From NCBI RefSeq assembly GCF_020141465.1, contig NZ_JAHSPD010000001.1, positions 2,922,777 to 2,986,776 on the forward strand: 64,000 nt of DNA. The letters are read 5' to 3'. Positions 44,823-52,865 of this stretch are shown here, piece after piece (position 1 is the stretch's first letter; the number at the start of each line of letters is the position of its first letter). The notes under the pieces are model-generated. The model worked only from the letters and a program-made list of their open reading frames with translations. It was not told where the DNA came from and did not search any database. This DNA is from Roseovarius carneus. Lineage in GTDB: Bacteria; Pseudomonadota; Alphaproteobacteria; Rhodobacterales; Rhodobacteraceae. A program made the translations under genes and the position numbers.

Positions 44823-47030
44823 ATGATCCGCGCTTTGCACCGTTGGCCGGGTCTTCTGGCCGCTGCCCTTCTCATTGTTCTGACGCTGAGTGGGGCTGCG
44901 CTTTCGGTCTTTCCGGCGGCAGAGCGCCTGACCGCGCCGCAGGCGGAAACCGGGCTGAGCGTGGCGACGCTCGCGGCCCGCATCCAGACCGCCTATCCCG
45001 GTGTCGAGCAGATCCGGCGGTCCCCGCCGGGTCAGATCACGGCATATTGGTTTTTGGATGGCACGCCGGGGGCGGCGGTGATTGATCCGGCGACGGGCGC
45101 GGGCGTGGGGTCTGCCGACCCCAATCAGGTCGAGCGCTGGCTGACCAACCTGCACCGGTCGTTGTTTCTGGGTTATGGCGGTCGGATTGCCATGGTCCTT
45201 GGTGCGGCGGCGATGCTGATCCTTTCCGTTTCGGGGTCTGTCCTCGTTGCGCGCCGTGCCGGAGGCTGGCGGCGCTGGTTCGCGCCTTTGCGCGGCCCTT
45301 TGTCAGGACGACTGCATGTCGAGATTGCGCGCGTCGCGGTTCTGGGTCTTGCCTTATCGTCGATGACGGCGCTTTGGATGTCGGCCTCGACCTTCGACCT
45401 GCTTCCCATCACGTCATCCGCACCGGCTTTCCCGAATGATGTCAGCGGCGAGACTGGAATATCGATTACATCCATCGAGTTGCTGGGACAGACCCCTGTG
45501 GCCGAACTGCGCGAACTGAACTTTCCCTATCCGGGCGATGCCAGCGACGTCTTCACCCTGAAGACGGATCAGGGCACAGGATATCTGGATCAGGGGACAG
45601 GTGCGGCGTTGGGCTGGACCGATCTGACCGGTTGGGAAAATGTGTCGGAAACGATCTACATGCTGCATACCGGTCAGGGGGCGGCCTTTCTTGGGATCCT
45701 CCTAGGACTGATGGCACTGGGCGTACCAGTGTTGGGGGTCACGGGTGTCCTTGTCTGGCTGGCAGGACGACGCAGCAGACCGCGCATTCCCGGCAACCTG
45801 CCTGCCGCCAAGGCGGAAACGATCCTTCTGGTAGGTAGCGAAGGGGGCAGCACCTGGGGTTTTGCGGCGACGCTTCATCAGGCGCTGAGAGCGGCAGGGC
45901 AAACAGTGCATGTCGGGCCAATGTCCGACTTTGATCTGGCGCACCACGCCAAGGCACAGCGGTTCGTGATCCTTGCGGCAACCTATGGCGACGGCGATGC
46001 GCCGGAAACCGCCAAAGGGTTCCTTGATCGTCTGAAAGCGCTGGGAACCGCGCCCGCAGCACCGATTGCAGTGCTTGGGTTTGGCGATCGCAGCTATCCG
46101 GAGTATTGCGGCTACGCCCAAAGGGTTGCGGAAATGGCTAAAACGCGGGGCTGGAACATGCTTTTGCCCTTCGACACCATCGACCGCCAGTCGCCGCAGG
46201 ATTTCGCGCGCTGGGGGCGTCTGTTGGGTCAGGCGCTTGGCATTAACCTTGAACTGGTCCACCAGCCCATTGTGCCCCCAACCGAGATGCTGACCCTGGT
46301 TTCGCGCCGCGACTACGGGGCGGAAATGCAGGCACCTACCGCAATCCTGCGCTTTGCACTGCCACGCGTGACACTTTGGCAAAAATTGACAGGGCAAGGC
46401 TTTGCCCGGTTTGAGGCGGGTGACCTTTTGGGTATCGTGCCAGAAGGTTCCGCAATCCCGCGTCTGTATTCTCTGGCTTCTGACCGGCGCGACGGGTTCG
46501 TCGAGATCGTCGTGAAGCGTCAGCCAAGCGGGCTGTGTTCTGCGCAACTGACGCAGCTTGCGCCAGGGGATACGGCCAAGGGATATATCCGTCGCAATCC
46601 CGGCTTCAAACCGGGCAAGGGCCGCGCGCCTCTGATCCTGATCGGTGCCGGCACGGGCATCGGCCCGCTGGCGGGGTTCATTCGTGGCAACAAACGACAT
46701 CGTCCTATTCACCTGTTCTTTGGCATGCGCCATCCACAGAATGACTTTCTGTACGGGCAAGACCTTGCAGATTGGCAGACCAAGGGTCGTCTGACCCGTC
46801 TGGACACCGCGGTCTCTCGCGCGGCCAACCCAAGCTACGTGCAGGACACGCTGCGTGCTGAAGGGACCGAAGTGGCCCGCCTGATCCGAGACGGAGCACG
46901 CATCATGGTCTGCGGCGGGCGCGGCATGGCGACCGGCGTCACGGATGCGCTGGCTGATATTCTGAAACCAATGGGACTGACGCCGCAGGCGTTGAGGGCA
47001 GAGGGCCGCTATGTCGAAGATGTCTACTGA
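44823..47030 (+). CDS. PepSY-TM / flavodoxin / ferredoxin-reductase-like membrane flavoprotein
   Basis: A 735-aa fusion. The first 330 residues are a PepSY-TM region with four helices (ALHRWPGLLAAALLIVLTLS; LTNLHRSLFLGYGGRIAMVL). Next comes a flavodoxin-like domain (TILLVGSEGGSTWGFAATLH; AATYGDGDAPETAKGFLDRL). The last third is an NADPH-cytochrome P450 reductase-like unit with RLYSLASD for flavin, ILIGAGTGIGPLAGFIRG for the nucleotide and the terminal RYVEDVY. It would move electrons from NAD(P)H across the membrane to periplasmic flavin or haem acceptors. AAGGAGG precedes the start. It overlaps apbE by 20 bp. Confidence 0.88.
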   Translation: MIRALHRWPGLLAAALLIVLTLSGAALSVFPAAERLTAPQAETGLSVATLAARIQTAYPGVEQIRRSPPGQITAYWFLDGTPGAAVIDPATGAGVGSADPNQVERWLTNLHRSLFLGYGGRIAMVLGAAAMLILSVSGSVLVARRAGGWRRWFAPLRGPLSGRLHVEIARVAVLGLALSSMTALWMSASTFDLLPITSSAPAFPNDVSGETGISITSIELLGQTPVAELRELNFPYPGDASDVFTLKTDQGTGYLDQGTGAALGWTDLTGWENVSETIYMLHTGQGAAFLGILLGLMALGVPVLGVTGVLVWLAGRRSRPRIPGNLPAAKAETILLVGSEGGSTWGFAATLHQALRAAGQTVHVGPMSDFDLAHHAKAQRFVILAATYGDGDAPETAKGFLDRLKALGTAPAAPIAVLGFGDRSYPEYCGYAQRVAEMAKTRGWNMLLPFDTIDRQSPQDFARWGRLLGQALGINLELVHQPIVPPTEMLTLVSRRDYGAEMQAPTAILRFALPRVTLWQKLTGQGFARFEAGDLLGIVPEGSAIPRLYSLASDRRDGFVEIVVKRQPSGLCSAQLTQLAPGDTAKGYIRRNPGFKPGKGRAPLILIGAGTGIGPLAGFIRGNKRHRPIHLFFGMRHPQNDFLYGQDLADWQTKGRLTRLDTAVSRAANPSYVQDTLRAEGTEVARLIRDGARIMVCGGRGMATGVTDALADILKPMGLTPQALRAEGRYVEDVY

Positions 47031-47991
47031 TCCAACTCGCTACGCGCTGCATGGGCCAACAATGGGCACGCGCTGGTCAGCGCAGTTCCATGCAGACCCA
47101 AGCTTTGATCCGGAGTCCGCGCGCGGGGCGCTACAGACTGCAGTGGATGAAGTGGACGCACAGATGTCCACGTGGAAACCCGACAGCGACCTGATGCGCC
47201 TGAATGCGGCACCTGTCGGCGTATGGCAGGCGGTCCCAGCGCGGTTGCTGGATGTCTTGGTGCTCGGGCGCGATGTCGGGCGGGCCTCTGGCGGGGCGTT
47301 TGACATGGGGCTTGGTGATGCGGTGGCGGCTTGGGGTTTCGGCGCGGATGAAGCCGACCCTACGCACATCAGGGCTGCGATGGCGCGTCGTCGAGTTGAG
47401 ACTGCGCTCGAGATTGATGTTGCTGGCGCCCGTGTCCGCAAGACCGCCGATATTACACTGGATTTGAACGGTATCGCCAAGGGATATGGGGTTGACCGTC
47501 TGGCTGATACGTTGGTTGCGCTCGGTATTCCGGCGGCTCTGGTCGGGATCGACGGTGAAATGCGCGCGGTGGGGTTGCGGCCTGATGGCTCGCCATGGAC
47601 CATCGCCGTCGAAGCACCTGACCCTGCGCGCCGCGCGCCGTATTCGGTGCTTGCATTACAAGACGCCGCCGTCGCCACGTCGGGCGATTACCGCCATTGG
47701 GTCGAAGTGCAGGGCCGCCGGCTGTCGCATACCATGGACCCTTCACGAGGTGCGCCGCTCCTTGCGCCGCCCGCCTCGGTGACCGTGGTCGCGCAGACCT
47801 GTGCCGAAGCCGATGCATGGGCCACTGCGCTGATGGTTCTTGGGGTTGATGCAGGGGCGACGCTAGCCGAGCAACGTGGACTGGATGTGCTGTTTCTGGT
47901 GCGCGATGACCAGAACGGCTTTCACAGCAAAGCCGTTGGTCGCCTGTTTTCGGAACAGCCGTCAGAGGGCATTTCGGGACTTGATCGATAG
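47011..47991 (+). CDS. apbE: FAD:protein FMN transferase (ApbE)
   Basis: A 326-aa ApbE-family enzyme that attaches FMN to Ser/Thr of target proteins. Family motifs are GPTMGTRWSAQF, SGGAFDMGLGDAV, DLNGIAKGYGVDRLAD, GIDGEMRAVG and the C-terminal SHTMDPSRGAPL with VVAQTCAEADAWATALMVLG. No clear signal peptide is visible, so it may act in the cytoplasm or be exported atypically. It overlaps the PepSY flavoprotein gene, marking one operon; the likely target is the DUF2271 protein (TGAS motif). Confidence 0.93.
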   Translation: MSKMSTDPTRYALHGPTMGTRWSAQFHADPSFDPESARGALQTAVDEVDAQMSTWKPDSDLMRLNAAPVGVWQAVPARLLDVLVLGRDVGRASGGAFDMGLGDAVAAWGFGADEADPTHIRAAMARRRVETALEIDVAGARVRKTADITLDLNGIAKGYGVDRLADTLVALGIPAALVGIDGEMRAVGLRPDGSPWTIAVEAPDPARRAPYSVLALQDAAVATSGDYRHWVEVQGRRLSHTMDPSRGAPLLAPPASVTVVAQTCAEADAWATALMVLGVDAGATLAEQRGLDVLFLVRDDQNGFHSKAVGRLFSEQPSEGISGLDR

Positions 47992-48027
47992 GTTTCCAAA
48001 TCAAACTGAACGAAAAGGTAAAGCATC

Positions 48028-48729
48028 ATGAGCCGCTTGACACACTCGGAAACCCATATGGTGCATCGGATCGGCTGGCTGCGGGCCGCGGTCCTTGGTG
48101 CAAATGACGGCCTTGTCTCGACGGCGAGCCTCGTGGTCGGCGTGGCCGCTGCGGGGTCGGGACGCCCCGAGATTCTGATCGCTGGACTTGCGGGGCTTGT
48201 AGCGGGTGCCATGTCCATGGCGGCAGGTGAATATGTCTCGGTCAGTTCGCAAACCGATGCGGAGCAGGCAGATATCGCGCGCGAAACCAAGGAGTTGGCG
48301 GAAACGCCTGAGGCTGAGTTGGAGGAATTGACCGGGATATATGTTGCGCGCGGGCTGGATGAAACGCTCGCACGCCAGGTTGCTGTTCAACTGACCAAGA
48401 AGGATGCATTGGGCGCGCATGTGCGCGATGAGCTTGGGATATCAGAGACAGTCGTAGCGCATCCCATTCAAGCAGCCCTTGTTTCTGCGGCTACCTTCAG
48501 CTTTGGCGCGGTTGTGCCCCTGATCATGGCCGCGCTGTCGCCAACGGCACAGATCACTTCGGTCGTCGCTGTGACAACTCTTGTTGCGTTGGCCGTTCTG
48601 GGTGGGCTTGGCGCATCTGCTGGAGGAGCTGGGATCATCAAGGGGGCCGTACGCGTGACATTCTGGGGGGCGCTTGCCATGGCCGCGACTGCTATTGTGG
48701 GTACGGTTTTCGGGGTTGCAGCTGGCTAA
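48028..48729 (+). CDS. VIT1/CCC1 family iron/manganese transporter
   Basis: A 233-aa membrane protein of the vacuolar-iron-transporter family. The N-terminal HMVHRIGWLRAAVLGANDGL and AGAMSMAAGEYVSVSSQTDA motifs hold the conserved Asp/Met/Glu residues; a cytosolic helical metal-binding domain (DAEQADIARETKELAETPEA) follows, then three more helices. It exports Fe(II) or Mn(II) from the cytosol. Starts 36 bp after apbE and may be cotranscribed. Confidence 0.92.
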   Translation: MSRLTHSETHMVHRIGWLRAAVLGANDGLVSTASLVVGVAAAGSGRPEILIAGLAGLVAGAMSMAAGEYVSVSSQTDAEQADIARETKELAETPEAELEELTGIYVARGLDETLARQVAVQLTKKDALGAHVRDELGISETVVAHPIQAALVSAATFSFGAVVPLIMAALSPTAQITSVVAVTTLVALAVLGGLGASAGGAGIIKGAVRVTFWGALAMAATAIVGTVFGVAAG

Positions 48730-49299
48730 AAATTTCGTCCCCATAGCGAAGACACGGTATCGCTTAAAAGCCTTGGTGATTTCGGATATACAAGGCAGCA
48801 AAACCCAAGGTAGTTGAGGTTTAGCGAAGTACATCCGGTTCGATATCTTTTTTGAAATCAATGCGGATGTTTTCTTCCTGCGGATGGTCTTGCTCAGCTT
48901 CACTCCTTGAAAACGATGATGAACCATAACTCAGCCGCTGTTCTAATCCTCAAATCTGTCCAAAACGTGCTGACTTCAGACACGCAGAGTCAACTTCCGC
49001 AATGAATGGTATTGCTACCAAACTTGCAGTTGCAGCGAATTCATCCTTTGTCCGCATACCAGACCGACATCTCAGCCAAAACCAATGACCGCTTTCGACC
49101 AGTCAAACAGGCTTCAGATAAAAGCTCATTCAAACACCCTGGTCTAGTCCTCGCCGAGCTGGCATGAGGTAACAGACGCGATTGTCCGTCCCATCAGTCG
49201 CCCCAATCTCCAGTGGATTTTACAACATCACTTACAACATCGGCTTTCTTAGAAAACCAAGTATTTGTTTTATATTATACAAATCGAAGTCATGACCCA
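48730..49299. other. Gene-free junction before the cassette region
   Basis: No supportable gene. Near the right end, TTTTACAACATCACT (49218-49232) is repeated exactly at 59196-59210, and a second TTACAACA follows at 49232-49239. Both copies lie 57-68 bp before a copy of repeat A. Base composition is visibly less GC-rich than in the preceding genes. This is the left margin of the mosaic cassette region. Confidence 0.6.
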
Positions 49300-49605
49300 A
49301 TCCATCATAGGGGCGACGGATAGCCGCGCGGCCGCGGTGGCTGCGTTCAAGGTCATTTAGCGATCTCCTTGGGTCCGACAGTAAGTGGGACGGACCCGTA
49401 GTGCACACCATACGCACACGAAAGACATGCCGCCACCCTGCCCCGTGCATTGACAAGCCTTCGGCGGTAGTTGGGCAGGTCCGCCACCGATCCACTTCTG
49501 AAAGTCGTTCAGGTCCTGTTCCAACCCTGGATCCTCGTCTTCGGCGATCAGGTCCGGGCAAACGACGTTCGTGCTTCGTGCGGCGAATGGCCGGGACGAG
49601 CCCTT
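49300..49605. repeat. Repeat A, copy 1 (306 bp): conserved left end of cassette 1
   Basis: This 306-bp stretch recurs at 59267-59572 with 11 differences (about 96% identity) and no gaps. Both copies begin exactly with ATCCATCATAGGGGCGACGG and end in GACGAGCCCTT. It contains a GGGTCCG/CGGACCC inverted repeat (49371-49377 and 49391-49397). The few differences change amino acids in every overlapping reading frame I checked, so the repeat is probably not coding. It marks the left end of a 1.57-kb unit carrying GNAT and fosX. Confidence 0.9.
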
Positions 49606-50164
49606 GTTGACCATTCTCTGTATCGCAGCCAAAGTTCGCTATCACAGCGTGGTCAGAAAAAACTGGGAAAACTTGATTACATTGCGCGTATATCAAAGCG
49701 AAGACCGCACGTGGGTTGAGGAAAGCAACGTGCGCTTCTATCGAGCGGTTCATAATTTTGATGCCACCTTCGCTGTTGCTGTGAACTCGGCACTGGATTT
49801 GCTGGAACGCCAGAAATCACTGGTTGACAGCCTCTATTTGGTGGCCGAGGCAGAGAAGCAGCCTGTAGGCTGCATATTCCTCTGCGCTGAAACGCCCGCA
49901 GCGGGGCGGATACGCTTGTTCTATCTTGAAGAGGAATATCGAGGTCGGGGTATTGGATTGCGGCTCTTGCGCACCGTCGTTTCCGCAGCCAAAGATATGA
50001 AGTTAAAGACAGTCCGTGTTTCGACTTTTGACCGACACCCGGAAGCTTGTCGACTGTACGAAACCTTCGGATTTGAATCTGTCAAAACCGCCCCATCAAC
50101 AGATTTCAGCCAAGTCATGAAACAAGTGGATTATGAACTGCTACTTGGCGGTAGCGACCTATAA
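49571..50164 (+). CDS. GNAT-family N-acetyltransferase, N terminus uncertain
   Basis: A GNAT domain like the C-terminal half of MarR-GNAT fusion proteins: LITLRVYQSEDRTWVEESNV at the start, AGRIRLFYLEEEYRGRGIGL with the acetyl-CoA loop RGRGIGLR, and HPEACRLYETFGFESV. The open frame begins inside repeat A (its first 11 codons lie there), so the true start is doubtful. TTG at 49673, just before LITLRV, would give a 163-aa domain-only protein. The MarR half is missing, and this may be a remnant trimmed at the cassette boundary. The 3' end overlaps that of fosX by 34 bp, convergently. Confidence 0.6.
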   Translation: MLRAANGRDEPLLTILCIAAKVRYHSVVRKNWENLITLRVYQSEDRTWVEESNVRFYRAVHNFDATFAVAVNSALDLLERQKSLVDSLYLVAEAEKQPVGCIFLCAETPAAGRIRLFYLEEEYRGRGIGLRLLRTVVSAAKDMKLKTVRVSTFDRHPEACRLYETFGFESVKTAPSTDFSQVMKQVDYELLLGGSDL

Positions 50165-50553
50165 CGCTCCAAGCGTTCTTCAAGCGTGCCGCTGTGCAAT
50201 TCGAACATATGGTTATCGTGGTCGTAGAAATATATCGAATGTCCTTCGCCTTCGACCCGTGATCTGCCTTCCTTCACGTCCAACCCAAGTGCCCGGATAC
50301 GCTGTAACCGATCTTCATACTCTTCAGGCGCCATCTTGAAAGCGACATGATTGTAGGTTCGTGCTTCGAGTGGATCGCCTACCATCGTGGCAATCCATAG
50401 TCCCCCGACTTCGAAAAAGCGTTCTTTTGACAAAGAGAACGTTTTATCTCCGCTATCGTAGATTTTTCTAGCGTCCAAAACCTGCGTCAGCATCTCTTCC
50501 ATCTTGTCCAAGTCGCTGACGATGAAGGTCATGTGGCTCAAACCCTCGATCAT
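50131..50553 (-). CDS. fosX: Fosfomycin resistance hydrolase FosX
   Basis: A 140-aa vicinal-oxygen-chelate enzyme that opens the fosfomycin epoxide with water, using Mn(II). The metal ligands His7 (GLSHMTF), His69 (TYNHVAF) and Glu118 (MFELHSGT), and the general base Glu44 (SLSKERFF), fall at the same positions as in Listeria FosX. This separates it from thiol-using FosA/FosB. The start at 50553 has CAGGAGG as ribosome binding site. An in-frame upstream extension passes through repeat B and is rejected. It is the intact cargo of the first A/B unit. Confidence 0.92.
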   Translation of the reverse strand: MIEGLSHMTFIVSDLDKMEEMLTQVLDARKIYDSGDKTFSLSKERFFEVGGLWIATMVGDPLEARTYNHVAFKMAPEEYEDRLQRIRALGLDVKEGRSRVEGEGHSIYFYDHDNHMFELHSGTLEERLERYRSLPPSSSS

Positions 50554-50614
50554 GTCCCTACCTCCTGCTGTGATTTTCAGGGACCATACCGGACATTCAG
50601 CGGATGTCACCAAA

Positions 50615-50869
50615 GTCCCGCATCGCGGACATAACCTGTGCCCACTTCGAACGACCGCTTTACAGTGGGCCATGTAGCTCCTGCGCATCAGCCACTATTG
50701 AGCGCTCGCCCCCGGTTCACACCATAAGCGCTCGAGGAAACCAGAATCGGCCTACGCACCCAAATGCGTACGACGCAGTGCGAGATTGCGCGATCAAAAC
50801 ATGAACATGTGCTGCACACGACGCGCCGTAACCTGTTGAAATTAAGATACAATCACCACCATCCATCAT
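50615..50869. repeat. Repeat B, copy 1 (255 bp): conserved right end of cassette 1
   Basis: This sequence recurs at 62002-62256 with one difference in 255 bp. Both copies begin GTCCCGCATCGCGGACATAA and end CACCACCATCCATCAT, the same ATCCATCAT that starts repeat A. Internal inverted repeats include TACGCA-CCCAAA-TGCGTA (50753-50770). No convincing gene lies in it. The higher identity of B than A suggests recent exchange or a recent copy event. Confidence 0.92.
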
Positions 50870-51571
50870 AGGCGCGCAAGACATACGCCAGGGTGCGAAA
50901 TTATGCGATTTTCTTTCCATTGGTGACGCTTACTGCACAGAAGGAAATCACGCCAGAGCTTCGTTCCGGCCCGATTTCCACCCTTCCGCGTCCGTTTTCG
51001 GTCGAGTTACAACAAATGTTGCGATTAATTCGTCTTGTTGTAACTCAACCAAGCCTTTCCTCTTTTAGCTGTAAGTGATTTCACTCAAGGCGCGCGCACC
51101 AGTTTGCCGCCGTTCGTCTTGCAAAGCCCAGACTCACAGATTGCAGACTCTTACGACATTGATGTTCGGGCATGTTGCTGACGCAGCATCCGCTCGCAGG
51201 TGCGGCACTCTCGTCGCTGCGTTGCAGCCGATGTCGCCAGACCGATCATTCCCCGGCGTCGATTTGCCCGAATTCGAGACCGTGCTTTCGCCGCTGCTTG
51301 GTCAGACAAGCTCACCGCAGACTATCCTGACCTTCGACAGGTTTGTTGCAACTGGCGTTTTTGACCCAAAGCCACCGCTCACCCCACAGTCATCGCTGTA
51401 GCGCAGCTAGCGCGGAGCAGACTTTGAAAAATAGATGACGTTCGATGGCAAACAAACTACTCAAGCTTCATTTCATTAGACGATTGCGATGGCTTTGCCA
51501 CAGCCGTCAGATCCCGCGAACCCTAGCCAAAGACGACCATGCAGAGATCACTTGCCCCTTGCAGAATTGCG
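50870..51571. other. Gene-free left flank of the radical-SAM cluster, with att-like inverted repeat
   Basis: No supportable gene. It contains a perfect 12-bp inverted repeat, GAGTTACAACAA (51004-51015) / TTGTTGTAACTC (51035-51046). The first arm with following bases (TTACAACAAATGTTG) matches the palindrome just before the integrase gene (62404-62418). The distances from repeat B to these sites are similar (135 and 147 bp), and ATTTTCGG/GTTTTCGG precedes both. It may be a recombination site. Confidence 0.55.
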
Positions 51572-52393
51572 TTACATCTCGGCGCAGATCGGACCGCCAA
51601 TTTTGCGGATTTCGGCGGCGAAGTCTACAAAGAGTTGGCCTGTCACGATTTTGGAACGGAGCGCAAAAGCCTCGCCCGGCGGTTCGACGCACAGATCGTC
51701 CTTGAGGATGTCCGAGTAATAGCCGTATTGCCACAATGCAGCCGCTCGTTGTCCATTGAGTGCCAATAGCCGGATCAGGTCGAGATGTGCACCCTCGTGA
51801 TAGGGATCGATGGTCAGAACGCGCCGGGCGCAGGCGATGGCATTTTCGATTTGTTCTTGGGCGGCGAAGTGCCGCGCGCAGAGCCTGCAACTGCGGGAGC
51901 AGAGGTCTTCGAGCAGGGCCCGTTCTGGTCCGATCCATCCCGCTTCTTGACCTTCGAGAAACGGGCCGTGATAGGAGGCGATCGCGTCCATCGCGATACC
52001 CAGCGCGGGGTCTTCGCCAATGTCAGCGCGTGCGGTATTGGCGCGGGCCAGAAACTGACCCAGCGTCTCGGAGAAAGCCAGCGAATCAACTTGGACATCA
52101 CCAGAACAGCTCACGTCGTCGCGGGTGACGCTGAACAGGTCGAGCTTTGGCCCGGCCCCGTGACGCTTGAGCTTTTTCCGGATGTCCCACAGGCAAGTGC
52201 TCAACGCACGTCGGGCGTCACAATCGGACCGCTCGGGCCACAGCTCGGACAGAACTCGCAGCTTGCGCACCCGCTTGGACGCGCGTGTCATGACATAGGC
52301 TAGAAGCTCGCCCTCTTTCGGGCTGAGCGCGATTTGTGCCCCCCGCTCGGAGGCAAAAAATGCAAGTCCACCAAAGGTTTTAAGCGTATGCAT
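51572..52393 (-). CDS. BTAD-domain (SARP-like) transcriptional regulator
   Basis: A 273-aa regulator with an OmpR-like winged helix at the N terminus (LKTFGGLAFFASERGAQIAL; SPKEGELLAYVMT; LWPERSDCDARRALSTCLWD) and a C-terminal bacterial transcriptional activation domain made of TPR-like helices (DPALGIAMDAIASYHGPFLE; IDPYHEGAHLDLIRLLALNG). SARP-type proteins activate antibiotic and RiPP clusters in actinomycetes; proteobacterial versions are less studied. It is divergent from the radical SAM gene across a 472-bp gap, so it is the likely pathway-specific regulator. Confidence 0.85.
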   Translation of the reverse strand: MHTLKTFGGLAFFASERGAQIALSPKEGELLAYVMTRASKRVRKLRVLSELWPERSDCDARRALSTCLWDIRKKLKRHGAGPKLDLFSVTRDDVSCSGDVQVDSLAFSETLGQFLARANTARADIGEDPALGIAMDAIASYHGPFLEGQEAGWIGPERALLEDLCSRSCRLCARHFAAQEQIENAIACARRVLTIDPYHEGAHLDLIRLLALNGQRAAALWQYGYYSDILKDDLCVEPPGEAFALRSKIVTGQLFVDFAAEIRKIGGPICAEM

Positions 52394-52865
52394 AATTCAT
52401 CAATTCCTGTTCAGGCCAGTCCGCTTTAACTGCTGTTTGAGCGGCGAAAACCGCCGGGAATAAGGTTGATCAATAAATTCATATTCTCCCGTAACGAGTA
52501 TTTTTTCAATGGAGTTCAACTCATTTTGTGGTGAGATTGGTGACCATGGTGGGCAGAGTGTGGCATCCATCAGCAAATTCTCAGTGAAATCTCAGGAAAG
52601 AAATCACTTCGGCGTTTTTGATTTTTCTTTATATTCTTTAGTCCCTTATCGGACGTTCGCTCCGATCAGCGCGCCCTGCCCGGCTTCATGCGGCGCAGTC
52701 ATTCTGCCCCTTTCCTGAAATTTTGCTGAGCGATTGAAGAGTGTATCAACGCCTTCATGCTGAGCCTTCGCAAATTTGGGTGTCCTAGCGTGATCGAACT
52801 TGCGCTGCACCGCTGCCCAACCGGGAATATCTGCAAGCGCGCCAAGAGATGGAGTGTACCCCGCG
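52394..52865. other. Divergent regulatory region between BTAD regulator and radical SAM genes
   Basis: No supportable gene in 472 bp; it is more AT-rich than the flanking genes. An interrupted palindrome CGGCG-AAAA-CCGCCG lies near 52442-52456. No clear sigma-70 promoter could be assigned by eye. Direct repeats expected for a SARP-type activator were not identified with confidence. Confidence 0.5.

Noticed and set aside
49357..49632. Leftward 91-codon frame in repeat A (and its partner at 59324-59596) as a conserved gene
   Set aside because: Differences between the two copies fall mostly on amino-acid-changing positions (K/N, Q/L, G/E, G/S), and the N termini come from unrelated flanking DNA, so it is not under protein-level selection.
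50554..50688. 45-codon N-terminal extension of FosX through repeat B
   Set aside because: FosX aligns from MIEGLSHMTF with a good ribosome binding site; the same extension appears upstream of an unrelated frame in repeat B copy 2.
51075..51401. 108-codon rightward frame left of the BTAD regulator
   Set aside because: No domain or ribosome binding site, and composition unlike neighbouring genes.
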